From positions 885,501 to 949,500 of the forward strand of contig NC_092570.1 in NCBI RefSeq assembly GCF_037975245.1: a stretch of DNA of 64,000 nucleotides, in the 5' to 3' direction. The notes under the pieces were generated by a model. It had not been told where the DNA came from and made no database searches. It was given only the letters and a program-made list of their open reading frames with translations. A program made the position numbers and the translations under genes. This DNA is from Apostichopus japonicus. Taxonomy: Eukaryota; Echinodermata; Holothuroidea; Aspidochirotida; Stichopodidae. Positions 1 through 13,700 of the stretch are shown here, one piece after another; within the stretch, counting starts at the first letter, position 1; each line of letters starts with the position of its first letter.

Positions 1-377
1 TTCATTTGAAATCTTGACACCTTCCCTCTAATGCTAGCCAGCCCATCCACAACAAATGAGCACAAGGATATAATGTTTTAGAAAATTCTTAAGGTATACA
101 TCACCAAGATAAGATAGAATTAAGTTTATTTATTTTAGCTGCATCTGATATAAACATTTTTGCGATCTGACTCTCTGTCAGCATATCCTTAATATATATA
201 TATATTTCTTTAACTGCCTGTCTGTCTGTAGACAAGATTCTCTCATAAATCAATACAGGCCAGGAAGCATACTGGATCAATGTTAGAATAGCTGATTGGG
301 TCATTAAAATATCAGATATATCGCTGTGTCTGTCTCTATTATTATTTTTTTATTTTTTTTTTATTTTCTATTACTAA

Positions 378-431
<54 letters not shown>

Positions 432-553
432 TATCATTATCATTATCATTATCATTATCATTATTGTTATTATTATTATAATTATCATTTTTATTATTAT
501 TATTGTGATTATCATTACTATTATTACTATTGTTATTATATATAACCTCTTAC
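1..553. other. Left edge: COG7 intron with trinucleotide microsatellite
   Basis: No COG7 exon is recognisable here. The last exon seen ends at 554 with a GTAAGAGG donor in phase 2, so the next exon should lie further left. Bases about 333-541 are a long imperfect ATT/ATC trinucleotide microsatellite. The open frame at 101-304 on the minus strand does not resemble the expected COG7 sequence. Confidence 0.7.
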
Positions 554-3500
554 CTTCTTGGTGACATTGGAGCTAAAGCAGATGGAGACATAGGCTGGAT
601 ATTATGAGTGGTGGCAGCATGCAACAATGTACTACTCAGATGAAGATCAAATTCCTCACACTGCAGTATTAGCTCACCTGAGAAATGAGAAAGATTAAAA
701 TGGACAGTAAAAACAAAGGTAGTTTCCAATCTACATGAGTCCATACATTGTGTACTGTTTAGTCAGCACATATTTAGGTTTCCTTGGCTGTTGAGAATTA
801 CATTCCCTGCATACACTGGTACACTGGCTTGAATGTGCCTTCCTCACCTCTATTTCACACCTCCCAACAACCAACTACTCATGGCCCTGCCCTCCCCCTT
901 CCCCAAATTCCACACTCCTCTTTTACCTCCCTCCAACCCCAAAAAAAGGCAACCAAACCAAGCTACTATACATGATGGTCAATTGGTAATACTTAGTTAT
1001 AGTTTCGTACCACAAGCCTGAATGATTTTTAAAGCATGTTGGAATTTTGTCCAGTCTTCTCCTAGAGCGCCCTCGCTTGGTGAAGCCACGTCTTTGGACG
1101 TCTCCTGTTCGTGAATGTTCGCAAGCAGATCCAGTGCTGATGTAAATCTTTCGCAGTATGCATGAAACAAGCTCTGTGAAGTCAATAAAACTACCAAACA
1201 TGATGATCAAAAAAAAAAAAAGACGGAATCGACTAATGCTAAGGACAAGGTCCATAGCAAGCACAAACGGTATGCAAGATATCCGTACGGTGACATTCCT
1301 GTAACAGTGTGACAATGTTCCAATGGCATGCCTCCCACCTACCCTCCCCTCACTCTGACTTAGTAAGGGACATTTAACTTATACATTAGTTAGGGTAAAC
1401 ACATGCATCTATGAATGTGTAAATGTTATATATGGCTTTTCAAACTCTTAGAAAACAAAATAATGGTAATAAGAGTAAAGGAACTATATCGGATACCTTG
1501 AGGGCGCTTTGTAATCCACATGACCCCAATCCATCTGTGAGAGATGTACATCTTTCTAAAGCCTGTAAACAAAATGGAAGACAGAAAATATGCAGACTAT
1601 CACCATGACAACCTGAGAGATAAATCCATGTTAATTGATGTGAAGGTTTATCATGTAAACTAAAATTAGTTTACCATGTAAAATCGCATTAGTTACCATG
1701 CAAAATCACTTAAGTTTACTATGTAATATCACATTATTGCAAGCACAGTGGATATCTTTAACTTTTGCTTTCAACTTTTCCATAACTATTTTCAGATACA
1801 GTCAATTCCTTTTTCTTGGAATGCAAGCTTTTCATCTTAATAAAATACTGATTTTTGCATTCTTGTGTTATTAGTTTACATGTTACCCTTTCTTTTCCAC
1901 GTTTTTGATAACTTTGCACATAATGAGCAAAATCACTCACAATCTATCTATCTTCTTATTTTCTGTCTTAATTTTTCTTTAATATAAACACAATTAACCT
2001 TGATGCAATATTTTGATAGGTACATACATATCAAACTTAGGAAAGAAGTTTACCTCATTTGCAAGTTTAAAGAGTTTACCAACAGAATCAGACAGCAGCT
2101 GAGCACAGTCTATTAAATCTCGTCTCTCCTACAAAACGAAAAGAAGAGGAAACCATCACATGATGAATAGGCTTGACCGAATAAAACTAAGGTCCACCTC
2201 ATGTTATTTCTCACAAAACTAAAGACAAACCTCCCTTGACTCTTCACCAAAAACTTAAAGGGGTCACACACCCCAGCATCATCTTGAGTTTATATGATTG
2301 AGATCCTTACAAACAACAACTCCCCCCCCCCCCCATTCCCCATCAACTTCTCTAGTTGAGACATATCCTATTTTACAAGTCATGTAATGTATGGGAGTTG
2401 TCACTTTTTAAATCTGTGATGTCACTTTCTAAATCTGTGATGTCACGTTTTAAATCTGTGATGTCACAAAGCCAAGGATCTGAACCCTTTAACAATCTCT
2501 TTGTTTGTCTTTTCATATTTTCAAGGTAGAATCGTAAACAGTTTTGACATTCAAACCGATGCCATCAGTAGGTAATGTAAAGGGCTTTGATATGTTAGAT
2601 TCAGCATTTGTAAAACCCATCTAAACATTGCAAGAAACTTTTGCTCAATGATATCATATTTAGACTTGATCAAGTCATCACTCTATATGTGTGACAACAC
2701 ATTATTAAATCTGTGATATCTTCTAGATGGATTAAGATGTTTCTTATCTGATTGGAGATGTTGTTCATGTCACCTACCTCTTTCAAATAGACCAATAATG
2801 ATGGATGAATTTTGTCTCTTTTAAGTTTTTTGAGTAAATATTGAAGAAGTATGGATAAGAACAGAAGTCAAATCTCCATGAACTACTTTTAGTTGCACCA
2901 CAGTTCGGATCTAAAAATTAGTTTTGGCAAGTGCAAAGAAATGGTTTCATAAGTATCCCCACCAACAGAAGGTCTAATTAACCCACTTTGTAGAGGACGG
3001 GTCCTGCATTCCCGAAGTTACTTGATTTAATCCTACCCTAGCCAATAATTTTTTTTTTGCTCTTTCAAAATGGGGCGGTTAATATCAGCCCTTTTTCTCA
3101 ATTTTTCCATCTGCTCATCACTAGAACTTAATACCTTTTACAAGGAGAAATTTAAAATTGCACAAGTTTGCACGATACCATTTGAATGCCGGTGAATTCC
3201 TGGACGAGATGTTCCTCCTCCAGTTGACCATACAGGAGAAGGTGAGGAATTAAAGGAGCATTGACTGCCTGGACCAGCTTAAAGAAGTGACTCTTCCCGA
3301 GGGAATCTGTGAGGAGGAGACAAAAATTATCAAGTTCTGAAACAGAGATGACCAAGTTTACATCAAAATTCACATAAAAAGTTTATAAGGCAACAATTTG
3401 AACTGAATTTGAATATTTTGTCAGATCCGACTTTCATACCATTCCAGTTCATTGGATAAACTGCTTAGGTTTATTTTTCATATCATCATCAAAAAAATAA

Positions 3501-6500
3501 TTTGATTCCATTTTAATCTGTATTTTTCGTTGAGCTTCCATGTGACTATTGAAAAGTTTAAAGTTGAGTTGTAGCTCTGTGCCAATCTTTACTACCAAGC
3601 ATCATACCTGGATACCTATCAATCTAACTAAGAGACCTACTTGGTTAATATCAAATGGTTGTCACAATGAGAAAGTCATTAACAATTTAAATCAATATGG
3701 AAAAGTTTGCAATTCAAAAATTGAATACATTGCTTTGGTTCACTTGCAAACCCTGTTAAAATATTAGCAGTCTAATGCTACACTCCAGATGTAAGCATCT
3801 TTTAACTGGTTTAGAGTATAAATTATTACAATAGTATACATGATACACAAAGGTGAAGACTGACTGTATAGATACATGACTGGGAGAAACATCAATTTAA
3901 ACAGAGAACTCACCTGTGACACTCTGTGCAGCATTCTCTAACGACTTCAGAAACCTCTGAAGAATCTGTGCATAAAGAAAGAGAAGGAGTAAACTATCAC
4001 TATTGATATAGCTGAGAAATTGAAATCCCACCTCTGACACCATGCAGGACAGTGGAAATGTGCATGATCATGTGTATTTGAGGTCAACCATGTCTCCTAC
4101 ATATAACACTTCAATAACAATTGGTTATATACTACAGCAACCAATCACCAACAGTGATGACTCAGAAAAATGTTAATTCCCACAGCTGACACCATGTTCA
4201 AGAAATCCATCTATACGATAAGCACAGAGGTGCTTATCGTATCTTCATTTCTGCGTATTTTATGTGATACTCAAAGGACAGTGGTGACCAAGTGTCCAGA
4301 GCAGTGAATGGTACTTGTCAAGTTATATTACTTCCTTACACCCTTGCATCCCAGAAATTACTTTAGTATTGTAATATGACAAATGACAAAGTCAATCTCC
4401 CAAACATGTCCACTCCCACTACTGTTAGCAATATAAGCAACTCTGTGCCTCACCATATAAACAACCCAACTGAGTCAAGAAATTCCAGAGCAAAGAACTG
4501 TTTCAGCACATCTCTGTAGCATGTGAGGATGCCTTTAATATGAAGAAACATTCTCTTAACATAAAAGTTAGTGAATGCACTATCATAAATATGGCAATTT
4601 AAGGTTTACTACACTTTAAAAACAAACACCTCACTCCAGCTGTTTATATCCTGATAAAGTGATTTAAGGAAAAGTGTGGAAATGCATCTAAGCATTCCAA
4701 GCTGTCATATTTTGCATATGTTTGACAGTATGAGTAATACCTGTCTTATCTCTAGTAGGACTGGCAGGGGGTTTCCCTGGAGAGCTGTATCAATCAGAGA
4801 CGGTAACGAAGGTTGTAGACCGTTAATTGTTTGAGTTAGAAGCTCGGAGACCACCTCCACAGGATCAGGGAATACCTGCTCGCACCACTTTATCTGAAAT
4901 TAAAGGAAAATTACAAAAAACATATATGAACCAACCAATAAAGCACTTCATTGAGCTAACAGATCAAGTTTCCCATTTCAAAAACTTCAAAACTACTCGA
5001 TATTGCACATGAAAAGTTCATAGAGCTATCTATCACTCCTATAAATGTCAAAGGCTTTGTGTGTATGTTAATATCATACAAGTTAGTTTTAGAAGGAATC
5101 CATCTTTTCCACCAGTAACAGCCATCTCTCCCCTCAACTCCCATCTCTTTCACCCAATCTACCCTCCCACATACTGGAACATAATTATATACAACCTCAA
5201 TATCAAACAAAGAAATATAATCACACTGAGGAAGATTACAACTTTAACAGAAGAAAATATTCTGCTGTGTCTCTTTTGGCACAGAACAACCCCCCCCCAC
5301 CTCTTCCCCAACACACAAAAATATCCCACCCCCCAAACCCCATAATATCTCAAAATATCATAGGGTAACTGATGGAGCCTTAATCTTACCTCTTGATGCC
5401 AGATGGATATTAGATTATCTGTAAAGTTCGGCAACCAATCAACAAGTGGCTTCTGTTGACTATCTTGCTGTAGTTGCTGCCATTGAGCTTGAAGGGTGCC
5501 CTTGAAAAACAACAAGCAGAAAAACATCTCCCAATTGAGGAAACCAATGAGTCACCATTTATGGCACTGGTACTCTAATTTTTTTTTAACTTTTTAACAT
5601 TTTAAATCTTCTTCTGAATAACTTATCTCTGAAAAGTCTTGTTTATGAGGCCAGATAAATAAATCATTGACAGTAATTATCAGAGTTTAATATTAATAAA
5701 TACCTTCTCAAAATGTTATGTCCCAAAGTTTAAACAAAAAATACCTTATGACATCTGTGATAGTAGTTGCGTAACTGTGAGAGTCTTTCTATATCAGTAA
5801 ATATCTTCACATACTGCTGGGCTTGTTCTATCAAGAAAGAAAGTTTTCCAAAAAATGGATTTAGAGAAAAATTGGGCTGCCATTACAAAGTCAAAACAAT
5901 GTCTTGGTGGGGTAAATTTGAAAATGTTATTACAGTCCATGTCATCAGCTATCATATGGTGGGTAGGACATGTCAGTTCAAATCTTCTATCCCTGCTCTA
6001 ACGACATTTGGAAATTGAAACATTGAGTGTGTCAATGGAGCAATTAATTGAGGCATGCCACCTAGAATAACTGCAGATCATTCATTACATTTCAAATACA
6101 CTTCACAAATACAAGAGCTTGCCTGGCAAAAAGAGGAATACAAATTATGCAACGTTTGTGGAGAAATGTTGGCAGCAAACCTAACAAATGGTCTAACGAG
6201 TTCAAACTGTTTGTTGCGATGACTTAAATCTATAGGAGAGACTCACCTAATGAATGTGTAGTGAAAGCTGCAACTATTTGGGGGCTGACCATGGCCTCCA
6301 ATCTGTTCTTCAATGTTTCTAAATGTTGACATCTCTCGTCGTAATCACCGCAATGGGACAGCATACTCTGAAGTATAATCATGAAAAATATAGCTGAAAC
6401 AACTAGATAAGTATCTGCCCTGCAGGAAGTTTTACTTCATTAACTTTGTAATAATATACAGCTATTAAGGTGTGCTAAATTCAGTGAGTTCATTTTCAGA

Positions 6501-9500
6501 GTTAAAAAGGGGCAATGAAATGTTGTGGCTGGAACAGGATTTGAACTGGTTGCGCTAGTCAGATGCAGGACTCCCAGCAAACAAATGTCTATATAGGACA
6601 ACCAGCAGCCACAAGGGGGTGGATAACTGAGTTGGTATTGCACCTCAGGAAATGTAATACTGTCGTCACTGGTTCAAATTCAATTATACCTACAAATTTC
6701 TTTGCATCTTTCAACTTTGTCTGTAATTTCTCAATCAGTATTTTGTTGGCCATTTACTTTAATATCAATTTCAAAGAGAGGAATTTCACTTCTAAAAAAA
6801 TTAATGCTGCTTAAAGTATCGTAGGAAGCACTTTTACTTTGTAGACGTAATAATAACCTAGCCAGAGGACATGATTGAAACTTGAGAAATATTTGGGGGA
6901 AAATCAAAACAATATCTATTGTGTCACTTGGATCAAAATTAAGAATGTTAGTTTACGTTAATCTAAAAATGAATACTTTCTTCTTTACATTTACATTTTT
7001 TTATTTATGTTGCCCAGGAATAAGTATCCCAATTTCATTATATGGTGATGCAAAACCCTACAATTTAGCTTAAACTCACCAGACTGTGCTGCATTGCAAT
7101 CAACTTGTTTGCAATCTACAAAGAAAAAATAAGAAACACAATACTAGATTAAGAGACATTCAATAACCCATATTTAATAATCACATTTATACTTTAATAT
7201 ATCATCATCAAAATACTAAACATTGTTAGAATTCCAAGGAATGCACACTTTCTTCGCCTTTTGCATCTGAAAACAAAAATGGATATTATAATTATTATTA
7301 TTATCTTGAACACTATTCTGTTTGCTTACTCGGTTTTCTGGGTTTGTTTCTTCATATGAAATTTCCTTCATGAACTATTCCAGTGCATTTAAGTACTTTT
7401 ATTTATGCAAACTGGAGAAGTTTTCTTAGATCTTCCATTCTACAGGATACACACACAAAAATGAGATATTTATACACTGGAAAGAAAATTTGCACTCAAT
7501 TATAATCTTCTTTGCTTCCTTTTGTATGGTGGGACTTCATTTCTTCATACATGTCACAGTTATTGCTCTGTTAACAATAAGACTTACTGCTGTTGGGTCT
7601 TGACTTTGAAACACTTCCTCCACATCAGCCATGAGAGTTGTCCAGTTATCTGCTTCCTGGAGAAATCAGGTCAAGGAAAAGTTCAAAGTTTTTGGTGTTG
7701 CATAAGGAGGTGCTCAGCGTGATCATTGCTAACAGACTAGCTTGCCAAGATGGTACGTACATTCTCGCACAAATGGTCAAAACAGTATGCTAACTTCAAG
7801 TTGATGTTGATAAATATTAAGATATTGTGAGATAAAGAAAACTCTGTATCTGTGTATTACATTGGCTAGACTAGTAATGTTTTCTTGCAAGCAATGAGGT
7901 AAAGGGCAACATACGTCAGGTTTTCCAATATTTCCCTAATAATCTGAGCTAAACAATTTAACAGATCAGTAAACAGTTTTTGTGCGGTTTATGGAAACAA
8001 TTTAGTGATCAATCCAAAAAAAACTTTGAGACCAATAGGTTGCGAGTTAAGTTGCGAGGTTGCAAGTTAGAAGACAAAGTCATCTCACCTGAAGGGCATC
8101 AGAAGCAGCTTTCATCTTTGATTTGACAACATCAACCTCTAAAAGCATCTTCATAGAGTGAGAAGTATCTTCCTCAACCTGGTAGAAACAAAATTGAAAA
8201 CAATCATTCTTGTATTTAGGTTTCATCCTTAACGCTCAAATGTTCTAATTTCCAAAGAAAATAATTCTTTATAACTTGGTAGATTTCCCATAGCAACAGA
8301 AGTTTTTCTTTTTTCCAAACAAACATCTTTTAATTCTGTGATTCTAATGATCTTGTACACAATCACTACCTGTAATACATTTGCTACTACGTATAATTTA
8401 TTTTATCTGCTCCTTTCCAATTTATTCACCTTTTTGATGTCAGCTTTGACTAACTGCATTTGTTCCTTCAGAAACAGCGCTTCCTGCTTGACAGCTTCCA
8501 CATCTCGAAGGACTCTCGGTAAATTCTGTAAGGCCTGTTGGCTGGTTTCCTCAAGAGAATTATTCACCTCCTGTTAAGAGATAACACAATATATAAAAGC
8601 ACTCTTCAATAGATAAGAATGAACAAGAGGCAACACTCAGATCAACCTTGGGACCATTGGAAAACTAATTTACAAGAAGAAACTTTGATAATAAAAACAA
8701 ACCAATTCTATGTGAATATTACATCTGTGAATATTCTGTGAATAATCTGTGAATATCTGAATGTTATGGTGATTCTTGTGTAACGACATTCCTGCTGAAA
8801 TACATATCTGAAATGCCAATGATGTAAAGGTTCTTTGGTAGACAAGTTTGATGCCCTTACTTATAGGAATTACTCAGTTAAAGCTAGTTGTTACTTACCT
8901 GAATAAACAGCTGTAGTTTCATCACAAGCGTAGCGGCCTGAGCCTGTAGAACAAACAGCAACATTCTGTTAAAAGATTCCTATACATTATACAGTATTGA
9001 ACTCAATTAAAACCAAGTCAATAAGTAATGAAAATTGACTGGGAAATACTTAAGACAATGGAAAAGAGCAGAGAAATTTCATGGCCAGAACAGACTTTGT
9101 ACCAGTGACCTCTGGACTTGTAACCCAGAGGTCACCGGTGGTTCAAATCCCATTCTAACTATAATATAATTAGCTCTATACCATTGTCAATTCAAACCGG
9201 TAGGTAATTGGTTTTGATTTATTGGGTCTAAAGCCTGTTGTTAGAATTTTAAGGCTGCTACTTTTTTTTTTTTCTCTTTCGTTCTTATGCAACCTTAGTA
9301 CTTCAATATTCAACAAAAGGTACAGTTGCAATAGTTAAATGGTTGTTTGTATATATGAGATCCTTAAAAGAAAGGAAATGTTTAACACTATAGCTAAAAC
9401 TAGAAAATGAGGAAAATGAATGCTTTGATTATGTTTTTTGAGTTACTAGAATATCAGGAAGTGTTTATTTGTTAAGTTCAGGTAAGTTCACTTACATCTT

Positions 9501-10728
9501 TTTGTTCAGGTGAGTCCTTCTGGGCCTTGAATGCTGCATTAACCCAGTCTTTCACATCAAAGTTATCATCTAGAAACTTTGAAAAGTCCTTTTCGAGGAG
9601 AACAAAAAGATGGTTGCATAAGTTTGTTCTTTAATGATACACGATAACTAATTGTCACAATTTATCTACAACTCTGTAACATTCTACTTAAGAAATGGAA
9701 TAGTCAAAACCTTACTAAGGGATCTATTACTTAAAACATATTTACTGTAAAGACAATAATGAACAATCATACACAGAAAAGTTGGTTCCCAGCAAGTCTG
9801 ATGTCAATTTTTGACTTGTTTAATGGAAGGTTGAACCAAAATTAACCACTCTAGGTGATGTTTTCAGGCTAAAGAAACAGAATACCTTTAGAGGTAATTC
9901 ATCTCTGCTGAAAGGGTTGAGTACGGTATCACCCGGTACAAGTGGCAAACTCAACATAAAATGAATATTTAACAGAGCCAAATTTCAAAACTTGTTTAAC
10001 AGCCTCACATTGATTTGAAGCCATACTTGAAGAACACTAACAATTCTCCAAATGTGGTTTGCACAAAAGTAGTGCCAAGAGGTGATGTACATTTGCAAAG
10101 CTATGCCCAAATCATCACTATCAATGTAACTTCTTTTGTTTGTGTTAGCTTTGTTAAATTAGCTGGACTGTTATTTGTGTAGGTATAGTAAAAAAAAAAT
10201 GATAGTATCCAAAAAAAATTCTTTCCAAATGTTCATCCAAGTAAATTTCAGATGCAATCTGCTCTTTTCAAGTAGATTTCATCGTAATACATCCCAGTGT
10301 GCTGCCATTTTTGGTGAAGAAACTGCCACATAAATTGCCCAGAATTTTCTCAAAATGTGAAAAATGTATATCTAGCCTAGGCCTAGTCGTAATTTCTTAC
10401 CCTAACTTAGAATAAGTGTGCATGTTGTCAATATTGCAAAGGCTAGGCTAGATATGAAGACATAAGAGAAATTTATTCAGCAAGTTCAAAGTCTTAAGTG
10501 CGTCATGATTGGGCTCACCATGCTATTACCGATTGACATTTGGTAATAACCAAAGAGTCAAGAATCTGTTGGTAGTATCATATTAGAGTAGTTGATCAGT
10601 GTAGCGGAACTGGACAATTCACACACAACTTGAGTTCCTACATGAACTTAAGTTAGACCTACACCTAAATGTCGAGGAGCAACATGAAATCCGGTCAGTT
10701 TATCTTCCAAATAAGACATACTTACCAT
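554..10728 (-). CDS. COG7: Conserved oligomeric Golgi complex subunit 7 (partial, C-terminus off window)
   Basis: COG7 is a subunit of the COG tethering complex (lobe B), which acts in retrograde vesicle traffic at the Golgi. Exons in transcription order: 10728-10726 (ATG only), 9588-9496, 8943-8899, 8570-8430, 8178-8089, 7656-7588, 7115-7080, 6367-6247, 5827-5745, 5500-5390, 4893-4741, 3956-3914, 3306-3179, 2128-2054, 1562-1497, 1173-1011, 677-554. All join in frame with GT-AG borders and give about 514 residues of a family length near 770. Diagnostic stretches are the N-terminal [20 protein letters not shown], then [66 protein letters not shown] and [19 protein letters not shown]. The early part is helical, as expected for a COG subunit. 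The ATG is supported by an in-frame TAG seven codons upstream. The ATG is the final codon of exon 1 and splits directly onto the donor. Identity is very secure; individual borders are inferred. Confidence 0.95.
2399..2467. repeat. 21-bp tandem repeat, three copies plus part
   Basis: Three units begin at 2399, 2420 and 2441, with a fourth start at 2462. The unit starts TGTCAC and ends AAATCTGTGA. It lies in a COG7 intron. No function is evident. Confidence 0.85.
6500..6690. repeat. Possible degenerate tRNA-like/SINE remnants
   Basis: Inside a COG7 intron, the minus strand carries CAGTTCAAATCCTG (near 6535-6550) and the plus strand carries CTGGTTCAAATTC (near 6668-6682). Both resemble the RNA polymerase III B box (GGTTCRANNCC). 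They face opposite ways, with a repetitive-looking stretch between. No intact tRNA cloverleaf can be drawn, so these are at most decayed SINE ends. Confidence 0.3.
9105..9135 (+). repeat. Perfect 11-bp hairpin with tRNA-like 3' half
   Basis: GTGACCTCTGG at 9105-9115 pairs perfectly with CCAGAGGTCAC at 9125-9135 around a nine-base loop that contains CTTGTAA. It is followed at about 9140-9151 by GGTTCAAATCCC, a B-box-like sequence. This resembles the anticodon and T arms of a tRNA-derived SINE in a COG7 intron. The T stem is mispaired and no acceptor stem is seen, so it is not called a tRNA gene. Confidence 0.4.
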
Positions 10729-10740
10729 ATTGATCACAGC

Positions 10741-13700
10741 AGTGGGCTAGGGAAGAAATTTACATTTCCTTTCAGGTTGAAATGAATGATAATGTCATTG
10801 ATGATGTGGAGCGCTTGTCAACGTTACTCGCACTTTCAATAAATTGAATGCATACGCAACGTCAATATTACATTTCAGCTCAGACTTTCAAACACTTTGC
10901 GAAAGCTAAATTCGACTAAGGAATGCCGTTTGAAACTGTAAAAGTCAGACTTTAAGTTAACACCATACCTGACATAAACTAATATTTTTTTCTTATTTAA
11001 TGTTGCTATTTATATGTTAAACTCGTAACCTTCTTTGAGGAATGAAATGAGAAGAAATTAAATTATAAAGTGTGTTTCACAGCTGATAAAAATAGACAGT
11101 AATGTTTTACCATGATAAAGTACAAAAACTTTAGTATATTGATGTTGTCCTGTCACACAATACATGTAGGGATAGTTTTCATTCAGGAGGCAGGCTATGG
11201 TAATCTTTCATTCACACTGATGACATTTCTTCATATGGTTTCTAAAAGCACTGCTGACAGATGATAATGTCCGCAATGTTCTTCCGTGTAGCGAAGAGCT
11301 AGATGAAAAAAGTGAATTTCTTTCAAATCTTTTGAACCAACATGAACGTTTCAACCCCTCTGCAGATTTAGGCCGTACCTGAGACAATACGAACTGTGTT
11401 GCAAATTGCAAAACCCATGGCATTTAACAATGGGAATGACGGTACAACTAGGCATGGATGGGGGGAGGGGGAGGGGAGGGGAGGGGTAAGTAATGACAAT
11501 AGCGGCAATATATTATAATAATCCAAATCCAATGAAATCCTATACTTCCCTACACTACACCGGTAATGTATAGGTATTCGCAAATAGCCGAATCGATAGG
11601 GTTAGTCTTAACCCAAGGCATCTTAAATATAAGGTCATAGTATAACCAGGGACTGGGCTCCAATTGAGGTTCATGGCGTCTAATCTCTGAAGCACCCCGA
11701 TAAAGTATATGACGGATGACCCAAGGTTGGTCTTTCATGTGAAAAGTTCATCTCGAATGTATAATTCTTTGGAGTAAAATTTACATTGTTTAGCCGTCGT
11801 CTCTTCGTCGTAACGATAAAAGTGTGTACACTTGTTTAATCCAGTGTATTTGTTTCTGCGGACGTCTAAGAGTAGGCTTGTATGGTATGGTACGGGGGGG
11901 GGGGGGTAGAAAAGTTATCACGGCTAAATAGTCCTGACATTAGTGGAATTCTCGCAAGAAAAAGAAACATCCACGAACTGTCCCTGCTGCCCGGCTAATT
12001 CGGAAGTTTGCAAATGCAAAGTTAAGCGATCTATGTTATTTATTTAACATTAAAGGGTATACTCGGTTAGAGTAAAGCTAATTGCACCGAGGCCCTGCAT
12101 ATGCAAATTTACGTACTAAAAGAGTTGATTGGGGAAGGATTACGTAACTCACAAAGTGGTGTATGAGTGACAAATACTGTATGTCCTAATTTATACTATA
12201 GTACATTAATATTTGGTTCCTATATGAAGTCACGTAATCACTTGTAGCTACTAACAACTCTTACAAATTTCAGAATATTTTTAATCGCGGATTTTATTAT
12301 GTTAACTTTGCATGAAAAATTTCACCGAAGTTTGGAAAAATGAAATATAGGACAGAAAACAAGCTTATTTTGCTGAAAACTCTAACAATGATATTCAACT
12401 GGTAGTAACAATTTAATCCTTTGTCCGTTGTTTTCATCTTTCTGACATATCTTGGGCTAATCTAAAATTATATATATCTGGGTTCATAGAAGTAGGTTAC
12501 ACCGTCACGCCATCCGCGGCTACATATATTCTAAAACATGTTATCGTCACAACGTTAACCCTCACGTAATATCTGTAAGAGGAACCGGTCCGTGACATAA
12601 TATCGATTGCAGCTATGACCTGCTTAGATTAAAAGTTCATAAGATATTTATAAATTCATGTTTCAGATTTTATGTATTTCAGGTAAACAATTTATCTACT
12701 GTGTTCTGACAATGTAATAAATATTTCAGTTTGTTATGGTTTATTATACGACCGCCATACACATCATGCTAGCATGCGTTCTATGCGTGGTCATGTTGTA
12801 ATCTATATACTGCAGGCTGTGCGATTCGATGAGCTCGGCCTCTTCGATTTTCCATCCGTCATATAGGTGCTCTGTACGGGTTGTACACAGATCTACTAAA
12901 GGTCTCCGGAAGCAGCCTTATCCAGTGGAAAGATTCTTCTAATTTACCAAATTATTCCCACACATAAAGAGGGTTAATGTTACAGACATTGCAAAGTACG
13001 ATAGGCCAAGTAAGCCTAAGTGTTCTGAGAGTGCAGTGGCAGAGAATAAAATCTAAAACATAAGATCTTTTTTCACTAGCATACTTGGAAGGATGACACA
13101 GTTCCTGCAAATCGTATATGTGTAAGAAGCAATTAATGGTGTCGTACCTTAATTAATTGCTTCATTGATTTAAACACTAACATCGTCACTTTCCAAAGCC
13201 GCTATAGAGCATATGATTGTTTGTAACTGACATTGTACTACCAACATGTGGAATCTTCTTATTTCTCCCAGGTTTTGTTTTTTTCTAAAGCGCCTAAAAT
13301 CACATTCAGTGCTCCAGATGCATGGCCGCCCAATCTCCATCCTCAGTCCCGGAAAATCGTTCAGTTGGGAGATTTTTTTGATATAACATTCAGCCGGGAA
13401 AATAATAAAGACCAGGAAGGTCTAAGTCGCGGATCCAGGCTTATTTGGTGGGGGATGTAGGGAGGTTACACCCCTTTTTTCAACCTTATAAAAATACTTA
13501 AAAGTATTTTCACAACCTTGACGGCTTTTAGACCTTTATAGTCTAAGTATACTTTTTATTCTGAGGGAGAACCCCCATATCACCCGACAAGAGAGTCAAC
13601 TTACACGAATCCGGGCCACCCCCCTCCCCCTCGCTTCTCATTTTCAAATCATGGGTCCGACCCCTGATTATGAATGGGAATTATGGGCAAGAACAAGTAT

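Noticed and set aside
101-304. Minus-strand ORF at the left edge as the next COG7 exon
   Set aside because: Its sequence does not fit the part of COG7 expected after the [10 protein letters not shown] exon, and no phase-compatible splice site was found.
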